A stretch of DNA of 64,000 nt from Dicaeum eximium (GCA_013396995.1 VWZP01001730.1:1-64000); one strand, 5' to 3'; shown: positions 1 through 15,100, counted from the first letter of the stretch. A program made the numbers and translations. Notes: a model not told the origin generated them from the sequence alone.

Positions 1-105
1 CAACTCCTTCTGCAGCTCCTGATGGTGGGCTCTGAGATTGTCCAACTGATCCTGCCCTATACCCAGTTCCAGCTCTAAGGCCTGTATCTTCTTCCTTGCA
101 TCATT
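1..105 (-). CDS. CEP250: CEP250 coding exon 25, continues off the left edge
   Basis: The frame is open for 35 codons starting NDARKKIQALELELGIGQDQ. The acceptor TCTTCCAG is at 106-113. The exon has no donor within the window. Confidence 0.9.
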
Positions 106-3100
106 CTGGAAGAGGTAAGAGGAGCAGAATCACCTGTCAGCACCACTGCTGGCATGAGACAAAGGGCTACAAACACTAATGCAGAAATTGCCCAGGTGGG
201 AGAGGGCAGTTGGACCGTACTGGTAGATGGGATTGTGATCCTCCTTCCTTCCCATGCCAGTGAGCCAACCACCCTTCAAGGACTGACACCCATCCTGGCC
301 TTGGCACAGTGCTTGTCCAGCAGCCCAACAGCAAGACAGGATTTCTGGGTGCACTGGGCATACATTACCAGATCTTTCTGGGAATGCTCCAGGTGCTGCT
401 GCAGGTCTTGCAGAGCTCCTGCCACTGTGTCCACTGTGAGCTCTGCGGGGACATCCCTGGCCTGAGAAGCAGTTAGGCCCGTGACATGACCCTTTTCTGA
501 AAAGAGAAGACATTCTGTTTCAACATTTATTCCGGTGGTCTCCAACAAATAAGGCCTTTCTACCTAGGAGGAGGTGCCTTTGTCATTGTCCTAGAGCTTG
601 CCTTGCAGTAGGATGTGTGTCACAGGCTGACATTATTCTGATGACCACTAATGTCAGCACTGCCCCAAAGACAACTGCATGGGCCCTGTGGCTTGACAGG
701 ACCTGGTCCCTTCTCCCTTCTGACTGATCATTTCCGTACATACACACATGGACTTGTGTGTCTGCAGGGAAGTCAAGCTGTCAAGACTTCCCAAGGCCAG
801 AGTCAGCCTAAACTGACAAGGTGAGTGTGTCATATCAGAGTGACCAGGAACCACCCCCTCACTCCACCTGCTCTCCCACACCTGCTCACCCAGCCTCTCA
901 CACTTGCCAGAGCTCCAAGTGACCAAGTCTCTGCTGTCCTTGATCATGTGGTGCAGACCCAACAGCAGTTTGTCCAGCTGGGATTGAGTTTCCTGGTGGG
1001 CACCACTGGCCTGTTGACACTGTGTGACCAAGGCCTCTGCTCTGTTCTCAGAGCTCTGGAGCCTCACACGCAGCTCAGACACCTCAGCCTCCAGCACATG
1101 CACAGAGTCCCTCAAGCACCGTTCTCCTGCTTGGGACTCCTCTAGTTTCTGCAGCAGCTGCTTCTCTCGAGCTGCCTTGGCAGCTTCCATCTGCAGCACT
1201 TCACCGTGCAGGACCCGGATCTGGAAGATGGAGATGCACAGAGCCTCAGGGACAGGGCTGCTCCTCAGGCAGCACAGTGGGCAGTAGGGAGAGCAACGAA
1301 GGAGAAATTACTTTAAGCAAGTCATTGAACACCGTCTGGACTGGCTGCGGTGGAAGTGCCCTGCCCAGCCTGCCATAGCCACCTCTGTGTCCCCACATTG
1401 CTCAGTGCCCAGCACAGGCCCCAACTCCATCTGGGACAACACTGCTAACAGAGGGACACAGAAGCTCCAGAGTGGTCTGCTGCCGCTTCTCCTCTCAGAT
1501 TTCCTGCTGGAAGCCGGGAGAGAACAGGGGAAAACCTTGGCAGCAGACACCAGATCCAGCCTTGGCCTCAGGGTGCAGCAGCAGCCCCGGGCAGAACACG
1601 GCAGCTGTGGATGCTGCTGGGAGGGGAAAGAGCTTGGGGCCTCCAAGCCAAAGGTGGTGTTGTGTGTCCCTGGAGAAGAGGATGCCAGTGCACAGCTTAC
1701 CTGGGTGTTGAGCTCCTCCAGTTCTCTTCTATGCTCTGAGTGGAGCTCCTCAGCCTGGTTAAGGGCAGAACGAAGCTGAGATGCCTGATTGATCTGGGCC
1801 AGGTTGTTTTCTTCCAGTGTTCTGAGGCTCAGATCCTTTTCTTCCAGAGTCAGAGCCAGTCTGTGGAACAAGGCAACAGATGGCAATGAGAGACATTTGT
1901 ATCTCTTGGGTGTCTCAGAGGGGGTGGTGGAGTGGACCACTATGTGAGGCAACACTTGGAATGTGCCAAGCTTTGTCTGGGGTAGATGATGAGTGAGTCC
2001 AGAGCTTATGGGTCAGAATAAAAGGACAGACAAGTAATGGTGACATTGCTGTGGGTGTTTGCTAGAGGCAACCTGAACAGGAGGAGAAGTAGATGAGGCT
2101 TTCTACAGGCAACATAAAGCAACCTCAAAGTCACAGGCCCTGGTTCTGGTGGGAGACTTTAGCTTCTCTGCCATCAGTTAGACAAGCAACACAGTGCAGA
2201 ATGTTCCTGGAAAGCACTGATGACAACTTGCTGTCACAGGCAGTGGAAGATCCCACAAGGAACAGCATGCTGCTCAACCTTATCCTAACAATCAGGTAAG
2301 GCCTTGTTGGACATGTGAAGCTTGGCATCAGCCTTGGCTGCACTGCCTATGAATGAGATTGTGGAGTTCAGCTGGGGGTGAGGAAAAAGCAGGGCAGCAA
2401 ACAAAGATTACAACCACAGACCTCATGAGAGCTAACTTTAGCCTCTCCAGGGATCTTCTTGAAAGAAGCACATGGGAACAGGCCCTGCAGGGTAAAGGGG
2501 TTCAAGCTGATATTCAAGGATCACTTCCTCTGGGCTCAACAACAATGCATCCTAATGAGCAAGAAATCACACAAAGGGGGCAAGAGACCTGAGTGGATAA
2601 GCAAAGAACTCCTGTCATTCCTCAACTGCAAGCAGGAAGTACAAAGGAGATGGAAGCAGACTCAGGCTACTTGGAATGAATATAGAGAGACTGCTGGAGT
2701 AAGCAGAAATGAGACAAAGAAGGCCAAGGACCACCTTGGAATTAAATCTGGGCAAGGATGTCAAGGACAAGAAGAAGGGCTTTTTTAAGTACATCAATAA
2801 CAAAAGGAAACCCAAGGATGATATGTGTCTGTCTGTTCCTAAATGTAGGGGAGACCCTGGTAACAGAGGATGCAGAAGAGGCTGAGTTCCTGAGTGCCTT
2901 TCTTTGCATTGGTCTGTACTGGACAAGACCAGCCCTCAGGGATCTCTGGCCCAGGAGGCCAGGCTAAAGGAATGTTGGAAGGAAGACTATCCCTTAGCAA
3001 AACTTCCAAGGAGGACTGGGTTAGTGAATGCTTGGGCAAACTCAACATCCACAAGTCCACAGGCCCCAACACGATGTGTCCATGAGTGCTAAGGGAGCTT

Positions 3101-6100
3101 GTGGACACCAGAGAGAGGCACTCGCCATTATCTTTGAAAGGTCATGGAAATCAGGAGAGGTGCCTTGGGGCTGGCAGAAAGAAAATGTAATTCTCATCTT
3201 CAGAAAGGGCATGGAGGACGACCCAGGGAACTACGGGCCTGTCAGAATCACCTCAATCCCTGGAAAGGTGATGGAGTACCTCATGCTGGAGGCCCCCTCT
3301 TCCCCGCATGGAAGGACAAGAAGGTGATCAGGAATGGTTAGCATGGATTCACTAAAGGTAAATCATGCCTGACCAACCTGATTGCTGTCTACAATGAAAC
3401 AACTACCTGGGGGGACAAAGGGAGAGCAGTGGATATTGTTTACCCTGATATGAGCAAGGCTTTTGTCACGGTCTCTCACAACATCTTCCTGGGGAAACTC
3501 AGGCAGTGGGACCAAGGAGTGAACAATGGCCTGGACTGAGAACTGGCTGAACAGCAGAAGACAGAGGGTTGTAATTAGTGGCATAGGGTCTCATCAGAGG
3601 CCTGTCATTAGTGGTGTCTCCCAGACGTCACTCCTGGGCCCACTGCTGTTGAAGTTGGTCATCAATGACTTGGATGAGGCGGTCGATGCCTCCCCATCAG
3701 GGTCGCTGGGCATCCCCTCAGAGGGATCTCAGCAGGATGGAGATGGGCAGAGAGGAACCTTCTGAAATTCAGCAAGGGCCAATGCAGCGTCCTGCACCTG
3801 GGGAGGAACAGCCCCAGGCACCTACACAGGCTGGGGCCAACCTGCTGGGAAGCAGCTTTGTGGAGAAGGACCTGGGGGTCCTGGTGGACAAGAAACTGTC
3901 CACGAACCAGCTGTATGTCCTTGTGGCCAAGGTGGCCACTGTGATCCTGCAAAGCACTGGGAACAGCATTGCCAGCAGGTCAGGGAGCGGATCCAGCCCC
4001 TCTGCTCAGCCCTGTGAGGCACATTTGGAGTGCTGTGTCCAGTTCTGAGCTCCTCAGCACAGCAAGGACATGGAGCTCCTGCAGCGGGGCCAGCGGAGGC
4101 TGCGCAGCTGAGGAAGAGCCTGGAGCATCTCCGTGCCCAGAAAAGGCTGAGGGAGCTGGGGCTGTTCAGCCTGGAGAGGAGTCCCAGCTGAGAGGGGTCC
4201 TCAGCCCTGGGTGTCCCTGTGTGCAGGGAGGGGCAGAGCAGGGCCCAGGCTCTGCTTCCTGGGGCCCAGCAGTGGCACCAGAGCCACGGGCAGGATCTGA
4301 TGCCCAGGAAGTTCCACCTGGACAGAAGGAAGAAATTCTTTCCTGTGCAGAGACTGAGCCCTGAACAGATTGTCCAGAGAGGCTGTGGAGTCTCCTTCAC
4401 TGGAGAGATTCCAGAACCGTCAGGACGCAGTGCCGTGCGATGTGCTCTGGGATGGCCCTGCCGGAGCTGGGAGCTGAGACCAAATGAGCCACTGTGGTGC
4501 CTCCAATTTGACCCCGTGATTCTCTTCGTCTCGCTTAGATCAAAAAAATCATGGGTTTAACACATCTTATGTCAACAAAAGGCATCAGATGCCAGGCTGA
4601 TCCAGATCCCAAAGGCTTCAACTTACAGGACCCAAGATGGAGCTGATGGTTGTATCCAGCTCCTTACACTGCAGCTTGGGCAGTGTCAACACACCCACCT
4701 AACAACACAACATGCCCTAGAGGGAAAGAGCTAGTCCAAAAGCCTTTGTCTTCAGAAAAACTCTGTCTGAAGGCTTAAAAGAAAAGAAAAAGAAACACAA
4801 CATCCAGACAATGAGATGTGTCTGCAAGGAGAGTTCAGGATCTGCCACTTGGGAAATGCTGCCAGAGCCCATGGCAGGTGCAAAGATGGCAAAGAGGGAA
4901 TCCATTCAGCACAATGCAGAGTCCCACAGGCTTTCATTTACCTGGCTTTTTCCTTCTCTAGGGCATTCACAGAAACCTTCAATCCTGAGTTTTCCTTTGC
5001 CACTTNTGTTCCAGTCCCACCAAGGGCACCTGACAAAGCACCTCCCAAACCAAGGCTAGCAAGAAGAGGCCAGCAGGAATCCATGCAGATGGTTGCTGGC
5101 CAACAGCCCAGAGGACTAGCCCAGGTGTCAAGAGCAGCAGCTGAGATTCAGCAGAGCACTGAGTGTCCTTCAGAGCAGCTGCCAGGGAGCTTCCTCAGCA
5201 GGAGGCAGCCACAGGGATCACCCCATTAGCTGCTGCTCTGCCATGGAAAAGCAAGAAGGCCACAGACCCCTTGCTGCATGACTGCACTGCCAGTGCTCTT
5301 TCACTCACCTGCTTTTGTAGAGCCTCCCTTTGCTCCAGGAGGAGATTCATTTCCTCTTGGATGCCTTGGAGCTCTTCCTTGTGCCTCCTCTGCACTGCCT
5401 GGACTTCACTCTGAGCTTCCTGCAGCTCAGCTTGCAGCTTTGCCTTGATGGTCTGGCAACAAAATGCAGAGCAGCTTCCTGGGACGGGCCCTCAGGCTCC
5501 TAAGTTTTTCCACTTCCTGTCTCAAAATCCCATTCCTTCAGCTTCTTCTTTTGGCTTCTCTCCCCAGCTCTGCTTCCACTGCAAGCCTTCCTTCCTGGGG
5601 CTGAGCTCTGGAGCTTACCAGGCTCTGTGCTCCCGGGGCCTGAAGCAGCCCTTGCCTCCTCAGTCCCAGGAGCTGCCTTCTGTTCCCTTGTCACTGCCCT
5701 GCCTACTCACACTTACCTGCCCGTTCTCTTGCTGTTCTTTTACCTCCTGCCTGAGCTGCTGGACCTGCTGGAGGGCTCGGGTGAGCTCTCCCTGAGTTTG
5801 GAGCAGTGCCTCTGATAAAGCATTCTTCTCATTGTGCTCTTCCAGCAGCGCCTGCACAGAAGGAAAGAGCAGAGGGCTTCACACGTCTCCTGCAACATGT
5901 GTGTGGCAAGAGGTAGAGACTGATGGGCTCACGTGCTCTCAGAGCATTTGGGTGCTGCTCCCCTGGGCCACTGTCTGCCCTGGGGGAGTCACAGCTTCCC
6001 AGGAAGTGACTTAAAACATAGCCCAGAAGACATCTCTGGGTAACTGTTCAGAAATACTCCAGATGAGTCTTTAAAAAGATTTTTTTCTCCTATTAGCGTT

Positions 6101-9100
6101 CCTGCTGCACCCTCCCCATGACCACAAAAGAAAAGTTCTACAGACTCCTTTTGACTATGAATACTGACCAGTACACACCAAAAGGGGAATGGAAAGAGAA
6201 CGATGAAGATACCCTGAGGTACGACTTAGAAAAATAGAGCACAACAGCAGCACAAAAATCTCAGCTGAAAGATGATGTTTCTGCCTGGCTTCCTATGAGA
6301 GGGCTCATTCCTGGTCCCAAAAACAGCCCTGTTCAGCATTCACCTCCCCAGATTCAATATAGAAGACACTGAGGGCATGCTCCACACTGCCCCACATCCT
6401 GCCATCTCCCACAGTTCCAGCCTTGCAAAAAATCACACCAATTCTCCTCTCACAATCATTACCTCTCGCTTGGCATTTTCAAATCTAGTTCGTTCCTCCT
6501 CTTGTTGGGCCTGCAGGGTAGCAACTTTCTGCCTCATCTCAAACAGCACCTTCTTGTGCTCCTGCTCTCTCTCTGCCTTCTCTTTTTCACATTGCTCCAG
6601 TGTCTCCTGCATCTCTGCGTGGTGCCTTTCACGCTCACTTGTCTGAGGAGGGGAGAAAAAAATTTGCAAAATGAAGTTCCAGGCAAGCTCTCTGCTGAAA
6701 AATGCGAAGCTTCATCCCTCCCACAACCCCCAAGCTGAAAAGACAACAGCACTGGCTTTCTGCGCCCCAGAGACCACGTCCTGTCAGGGAATTCAAAAGG
6801 AGGCTCAGCAGGTGCAAGAATCAGAGACTCGTGGAATCATTTCTGTTGGGAAAGACCTTCCCAAGCACTGAGTCCAACCACTCAGGAAAGGAGGTGTCAC
6901 CTTCTCTGATGCCCCAATCACAAGGACTGAAGGACCAGGGACAAGGGTCCTGTTCCATTTGCTTCCCGCCCAAAGCTAATCCCTCTGTCCATTGTGGAAG
7001 CACAGCAAGAAAGGAACCAGGTTCCCATGCCTGCTGTGAGCAGCACTGTTGGCATCTGCTTCACACTGAAATCTGCTCCACGTTGGCACCTGTTCCACAC
7101 TGGCATCTGCTCCATGACAGGTGGGACTTGGGGACAATCCTGTCCTGAGATGTCATGCTTTGGGTGGACACTGCCCAACCTGCTCTGTAACTCATCTTAC
7201 ACCCTCGCTGAAGCCATGGCTGCATTTACTGTCCCAGCACCATCCTGAGGGCCTTCCTGCACCTCCAAGTCCCAGCTGCTGGCTCTGCTGCCTGGCCCAG
7301 CTGCGGGAGGCCTCTGGCAGAGGATTGCTGCCCTTTCACACCCTCAGGCTGTGCCTGGGCTAAACCAACCCACAGGGCTGGCTTGGACAATTCAGAAGTG
7401 TATTGTCCCCTACCAGGTCTTGCAGGAGCTTGTTTATTTCCTGTTGCTGAGCAGTTCCCTGAAGCCTGAGGCTTTCATGATGCTGCTGCTCTGCCTGCAG
7501 GAGCTGTTGAGCTGTGTCTTCCTGTTCCTGCCTCCTGAGAGCTCTCTCTGCTTCAAGCTCATGTTGCAGGCACTTCACTTCTCCTGCAAACATGATCAAC
7601 AGCAAGAGTCAGAGTCTTTACTGACTTTACTGACCTTAGGCCATTTCAGTTCCTCCAGCCCCACCACTCCTCAGCAGCTCTGTGGACAGAGGTGGCACTA
7701 CAGGGTGCTTAGCTTCTCTAGGAACGGGCAGCACCACAAACAAAGCAAACGAGGTTCTCACCTTGTATCACTTCCTTGGCCTGTGTAACTGTGAGCACTT
7801 GAGCTTCCAGATGGTTCTTGGTCATCTCCAGCTGAGCTATCTGCTGCTGAGCAGCAAACAGCCTGGATTCCAGCCTCTCTTTTGCTGACCTACAAGTGGC
7901 AAATCCAGAGAGACATGAGCTGCTTGCTCCTGACACTCACAGCCAGTTATTCCAGGACGACGTGGCTCAAGATCCCCACACCTGAGTATGGAAAATGGGT
8001 TGCATGGAAACTCATCCAGAGAAGGCCCATTTGTGCCATTTGCAGAGCAAACAGGGCCCTCTGAGAGACTGCCCAGGCCTTCCTTACGGCATGGCATAGC
8101 ACAGACAGCCCAGCCCAACTTCACCTCAACAGCCAAATCTAGATCTGAAAAGCACAGAGGATACAATAAACCCCTCAGTAGTGCTTACCAGCTTTGTTAT
8201 TGCAGTACTTCAGCCCTGTCCTGCCCAGGGCCTGCTCCCTGCCTTTACCTGGTCTCTGCCAGCTCCCTGGAAAGGTCATGCTGGTGGCGCTCCATGGCTG
8301 CCAGTCGGCCCTCAAGGGCAGCCTTCTCCCAGACCAGCAGCTCCTTCTCTCTGCACACGTGGGCCTGTGCCTGTCCCTGGCCAGAGAATTCCCGGCGCAG
8401 CTGCTCCAGAGCCCTGTTCAATGACTCTTGCTCCTGGGAAACCTGGAAGTGGGACAAAGCACAGCTCGAGCCCTGCCTCGGGAGCCCTGTGCAGAGCCAG
8501 CCAGTGCCACCTCGCAGGCAGCCAGAGGACAAGGAGCACCTGTGCTCTGGGCTCAAACTTTCACAGCATCTGCCCCATGCAGCTCTGATAGCCTGGGCTG
8601 CCAAAGGCCTCTGGCACTGTTACCTTGGAAGTGCTGTCTCAGGCTCTGCTGCCTTGCCTGGGGCCAGACAGCTCCTTCCCAACAAACATCCCTACTCCAA
8701 ACTCTGTGTTGTCACTCAAAAATTCTGCATCTTCCACAACTGCCACTTGGCGAACAAAATTTCTCTCAGCATCTATTTCAGTGCTGGACATTTTCAGGAA
8801 GATTGGAGAAAACTATTTTGCTTGCTGAAGCAAGAGAAAATATACACATATTCTTCCTCAATATATTCTTCTTCTAGAACAATACCCACATCAAAGTGTC
8901 ACCTCCTCACGTGCTCAAAACAATTCTGTGAAACACTGGGATGCTTAGCAGGGAGATGACTCTTGTGCTGAACAGACATTTAGTGACTGATGGAAATCTG
9001 GCTGATGAGGCCAAAGACTCTGTTTGTGCAGCAGTTCTCAGCAGCAATACTGCTCACTTGTCTTACATGAAGGAGGTGTCTAATGGTCCTTGCTGGTGTT

Positions 9101-12100
9101 CAAACCTGATGACTAAACTGTGTTTTTGAGCTCTTTTCTTCAAAAGCAAAACTTCTGCTGTGTATCTGCCAAACCTGCCACATTCTCCAGAACTGAGGCT
9201 TTCTGACAGAGAGCATCAGAAACAAACCCTTCTCCTGCAGCTATNCATTTTCAGGAAGATTGGAGAAAACTATTTTGCTTGCTGAAGCAAGAGAAAATAT
9301 ACACATATTCTTCCTCAATATATTCTTCTTCTAGAACAATACCCACATCAAAGTGTCANGTGCTCCAACTTAATGACAAAAAGCATCAACAGAAACATAC
9401 TGACCTGGTTTTTTGGGGTTTTTTTTCAGAAAAAGGATGCAGAGCTAGAGAGTTTGATTCTTTTTCCACAGTTTGATTCTTTTGCCCCCCACTCAGATTC
9501 ATGGACAACACAAGCATCTCCACAACTTAGCAAGAGCCAAAAGAGAGGCCAAAAAAGACAGGTGGACTAAAAGACTCTGTAGAAGTAGAGGACAACTCTG
9601 AGAACTGTGGAACAGCTCTGCAAGCCACCCACACATTTCCAATAAGAGCAAGCAAAGCCTTGTGACCTCTAGTGCCCCCGTCTCTCCCCTTGACAAAGCC
9701 ACTGCGGAATCCAACAGGTAAAGCTTCCCTCATCCAAGCAGCCCAGTGCCCACACAGATGCACCACACTTTTGGTCACCTGATGGAATTTCTCCTGGGTT
9801 TCTGCTTTCTCCTCTCTCAGTGTCCTAAGCTCCAGCCAAAGCTCCTCCTGTTGCTCTTCTGCTTCCTTCAGCAGCTGCTCTAGCTGGGCTTTCTCTGCAC
9901 AGAGCTCTTCGTTTGCTCTTTCACGGAAGTTCAGCTTCTCCTGCTCACAGATCTTTGCTCTCTCCATCTCATCAACTTTAGCAGACAAAACTTCCTTCTC
10001 TTGTTCCAGCTACAGTCACAGAAACATGGAAGAAGTCAAGTACAGGAAGAATTACTATGAAAGATTGGCTCAGACACAAAAGGAACACTGCCACAGTCAG
10101 CTGGTCAGACTGTGCCGAGTTAAGAAGGCTGAGAAGCAGCAGCAGCAGCTGGAGACAAACACCTGGCAACATCTCTGGCAACTCTACTCACCTGCCACAC
10201 ATATTTGCTCAGCTGCACTTTGTCCAATGCAAGAGCTTCATTGATGCTGCTCATCTTTGCTGCTGCAGCCTGTAGATCAGCTCTTTCAGCATTCAGCTTG
10301 TTCTGAGCTCCTGTCAGCTCTGCCACTGACCGCTCTGCCTGGAGAGGCAAAAGAACAAGGCACAACAAGGGCAACAAAATCCCGGACTGCAGTCAGCCAC
10401 TCCACCTCCCCTGGGTGTCTTTGACTTATTCCTAGGGCAGAGCTCCCAGGAAGATCATGGGGACCAATGACCCCAAAGAGCCTGTGTGGTTGGATCACCA
10501 TTTTCCAAGAAGAACAACAGTGTCCCTCTCTTCTAATGCCAGAAATATCATCTCAGGTCATTCTGGTGGCACAGCCCCCTCTCCCACAAGTGCTGGCTAG
10601 GAATAAGGTGTCCATACCTTCTCCAGAGCCATGGCAAACTCATCCTTCTCTTGCTCCAGCAGATCTTTCTGAAGCTGCAATTTCTCCAGTGTCTGTCTCT
10701 TGACTACCAACTCACTCTGCAGTAATGAGTGTTTTTCCTCAAGTGCAGCCAAGTCCTTCACTCTATGAGGAACGGGAAGAGATTTTATAGAAAAACAGTC
10801 TATGCTACAAGACAGGAGCAGGCACTGTTTGTTCCTTCACACTGGGCTTCCTCAAGCCCAGCACTACCAGAGAAAGCTTAACACTCACAGGAGCTCCTGC
10901 TCACGGCACACTCTCTCCATCCTGTCCTGCTGCTCTGCCTTTTCTGCCTGGGCTGACTCTTCCTTCATCTGCAGCTCAGCGTTACTCTGACGCAGACATG
11001 AGGCTTCTCGCTCCATTAATCCAAGCTGCTTCTGTAGATCTTCTCTAGTTTTCTCAAGATTTGCACAGTCACTGCAGAGACAAGGCTCAGTGAGAACAAT
11101 CAAGAGACCTGAAGAGTCACCAATCCCATTTTCAACACTCCAGGATGGAGCTGGGGGCAGTGGGCTAAGGAAGACCTTTCCCTTTCCCTCCCAAGGAAAT
11201 CCTCCAGAGGCAAAGGGAAAGGAAGGCAGGATTTTGCCTTCCTTCAGTGAGAAGCAGTGGCTGGGCAGGGGCACACAAAGAACAGGATTCAGGGAAGCAG
11301 CATGGCCAGAAGAAGGAGTCTTCTATTCCAACAGGACTGTGCATCTCCCAGACAGCCTTGGGAGCCACAGTCGAGCATGAAAAACCCAGACAGGACGATG
11401 CTTGAGAGCCACACTGAGGCCTACACATGGTAGGCAGGTGATTTCTTCACCCAGGACACCTCTGAACTCCCAGACCTGGAAACAGATTGCCTCTGGAACA
11501 CAGAGGAGGAGGAGGAAACGCTCACCTTCTGAGTGTTTCTACTAGAGACTGAAGGTGCTGTTGGTGGCTGCTGGACTTCTTGCATTTCTCCTCCAGTTCC
11601 TCAAGCCTTTGCTGCACCTCCCTGCACTTCTCTTCCTGATGTCTCTGCTGCTGCAGCAGGAATTTGTTTGAGTCCTGCCTAGCAGAAAGCTCTTCTCTCA
11701 GGGCCTGCAGGAACAGGCAGGGAAGGAGCAGAAATGAGCAATGAAGAACAGGGAAGGTGGCTCCAGAAAGGTGGAAGAAACATCTGGCAGAGACAGCTCC
11801 CCTGAAGGAAAAAGCTGTGCTGAGAGGGTGGGCATCAAGGAAAGAAAAACAGTAGAACACAGAGCTGGGAAGACCATCAAAGCAGTGCAGGAGCATGAGT
11901 ATGAAGGTGAGAAAAAGTGCCTCAAGTGGCTGAGCAAATGGAAAGGTGTCGAGCTGAGCAAGGCCTCAGCACTGAGCCTGTGGCCACTGGAGAAGACACA
12001 GAAGTTCTCACCTGTGTTGCCCCTTGCATCCTTGCCAATGCTTCCAGAACCAATCTAAAGGCATGCCTTGTATCAACAGATCTTGGAGCTGAGAAAATGT

Positions 12101-15100
12101 CCCCAGAGTCTGCGTGCTGGAAACTGTCAGTGCAGATAATGCTGACCATGCTGTCACTGCCATCTAACACCACCTGAAAGCCCACATCCAGCTGTTAGTC
12201 TCTGCTCATTTTACTTGGTTTTCTTTATCATGTTCTCCTTTTCCTCCCATTTTACTCTGGAGTCATTAAAAACTCAATTCTCTTGTTTCTTCAGTCCACA
12301 AAGGTCAGTCCCTGTTGCTACAAGCACTCCAGGGATTTCTGAATCAGCTACTCTTTACAAGTATGAAGTGGCTGGAGGCTGCCTGAACACTCATTTTCTT
12401 GCAGCTGTGTTGAAGAGCTGACAACTAAACCCTTCTCTATTAAGAGAACTTTAGGACTAAGTTAAGATTATTCCTGAAAGTTGCAATTCTGGGGAGATTA
12501 TAATGGTCAGTGAATGCAGAGGGAAGGAGCAGGGCTGGCAAGTGCATCAACTGAGTCAGTGACCTTTCACAAAGATCTGAAGAACAACAGACCCATTGCT
12601 TGAAGAGGGCGAGGGAATTGCCCAAGAAACACTGGAATACAAGTGTCAAGTAGCACACCCTGAAAACAGAGTCCAACAGAGACCTTAGCAGGGTAGTGAA
12701 GGCAAAGGTACTGAAACTTCTAGTGACTCACTGAATTGTCACAGGACATCAGCTCACAAGTCAGAGCAGGTTCTGTGTCAGAAAAGTGGTCTAAAAATTA
12801 AACCTGTAACGGCAATCAACACAGATAATACACAACACCTATCTCTAGTCCCTAGGCCAGTCTGTTGTCTCCTCAAGTACTTCAAAATCAAATTTACAGG
12901 GATGTGGTCCCAGTACCAGGTCTGTACTCACCTCAGTGATATTTTTTATGAGCTTTTGAAGGAAAAGATTCTCTTCTTTAGCACTGTTAGTCATTGAAGC
13001 TGCAAATTCTTTCTCTATCCAACTTGATTCCTGAGAACAAAATAAAGAAAGGGTGGGCATGGAAGAGCTGCTCCCATCTGCAGTGTTCCCATCCTCAGTA
13101 GCAGTTACACTGCTAAGTCTCAGCTCTAGTGATTCCAGTATATTCCTGCCCATATCTATCCCATTTTTTCTCTACTAAAACTAAGAGGAAGACCAAAAGC
13201 TAGTTTTTATACACTGCTATTAAACTGCCAGTTCCAAGGAACTCTGATCCCCAGAGACCTAAAGTCACAGGCAGAAGAGCATTGGTGGCATCCCTCAGAG
13301 GAAGACACCTGACCTGTCTGCAGTTCCTCTGCCAGTGCCTGCATCTGGACTGACTCCATACCTGCCAAACACTCAAAAAATATTTTGGCAAGGTACCTGA
13401 TGTTCTCATACACTGGGCATCGTTACCACTGTTTCTCCTCTGGCTCAGAGGAAGCCATACCTCTGTGTTCAGGCTAGAGAGCAAACACTGGGCTACCTCC
13501 CAGGTAAAGGAAAAACATACTAGAATCTCCACTGTGTCGTTAAGTGTTTTCATGGTCTTCTCCTTCTCCTCGTTCTGCTTCTGAGACTGTACAAGCAAGG
13601 CTGAAAGCTCCATCACCCTGAGAAGAGAAAGTCTACGTGCTATTCCAAAAGCTTTGCACACCAGCCCCTGTTAAAGAGCCAAGCAGCTCCCCAAAGCATA
13701 GCATAGCAAAGTTCAACCCAGGAAATACAGCAAAGCCAGTATTCATCTCTACAGGTTAATAGGCTTGATGTTGCAAAATGGCACTTCTTGCCCCAAAGGC
13801 CTCTGCACTCAGACTTGCAAGGAATTGTCAGCGCAGAGGTGCTGCAGTGCTTATGATGGCCCTGGGCAAATTCCTCCCAACTCCTTCAGTACAGCCCTGA
13901 GCAGTAAAAGGGCTGTACAAGAAACACAGCTCTCTTTATGCTGAATTCAGTTTTCCACCAAGAATCAGTTAACAGCAAAAGCGCTATCAGAGGCCATCTC
14001 TTTTCCAGTCTTGTCTTACTTGGAAGAATTTCTTTCAGGCAGATACTTTTTTCCATCCTTTCTGTTGAAGGCAAGAGTTTGACTGGGGACAGACACTGGG
14101 CTGTGCAGGGCTGTTCTAAATGTGAACACAGCCCATCTGTGAACCCAAGAAGCTGACAGAAAAGATAATGTTGGTAACAGCAAAGTTAAAACACCTTTAC
14201 CTGTCCTGAAGCTCTTTCTTCTCCATGTCCCACCTGTCTTGTAAGGCTATCAATTCCTGAGCCGTCTGGTTTATTTTTGGTTCCACTTGCTGGTCTGCCT
14301 GATCCTTCAGGACAGGTTTACCCAGAGGGATGGACTCTCTGAGCTGCACACAGGAGTTCAAGTGCGAGCAGTTCACAAGAATAGATCCAGAAAGCCTCAT
14401 CTGCTCCGCCTTCAGCTCTGACAGATCTCTGAGAGGAACCAAGAAAGAGACAATGTTGACTCAACTGTCTTTATCAGCTGATTCACTTCTGAAGCATGCA
14501 GTCATGCATCAGGAAGAGCCGGCAGGCAAGCTGGTATCCTCGCTGGGGACAAGTCATTCATCTCACACTTGGGGACTAGGACATATCTTGACAGCTGAGC
14601 AATGACTTTTCCAGGTAGCCAAGCGTGGAGTCTGCTTTCTCCTCAGATACAAGACACGGCACAGGCCAGAAGGCCTCAAGCACCTCTAATTACTCTTATT
14701 AACATACTCTAATTATCATTAATAGATATTAGGAATTTTACCAAGATCCCCAGCTTTTATACACTCTGCTCTTGAGTGCTCTGTTATCCCCACTTGGACT
14801 GCTAAAAGGCTCAAGACTACACCTACATAATAAAACTATTCAGAAAGGTGGTGTAAGAATCAGCCTGAAATGCTGTAACATAAAAGCACAAACAACACAA
14901 GGACTAAATAGCAAGTCAGGCAGATTCTACACAACAGGGAAGACTTATAATCAAATAAGACAAATGGCTTACAGTAATGCAGAGTTTGAAAGTGCATGCT
15001 GACACCAGGAGGTACTATTATGGCTACACTCTTTTTTCTTGGGAGAAAAGAACCTCAGAGAGCCCGGAAACAAGAAAACAATAATAAAAAGAGGTATCAA

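Noticed and set aside
2893..3345. A reverse transcriptase gene in CEP250 intron 21
   Set aside because: The matching blocks are a decayed CR1 LINE with several frameshifts and stops, not an intact or domesticated gene.
4622..4702. An additional CEP250 exon between exons 21 and 22
   Set aside because: Splice-like signals exist, but the translation has no similarity to CEP250, and exons 21 and 22 already join in phase.
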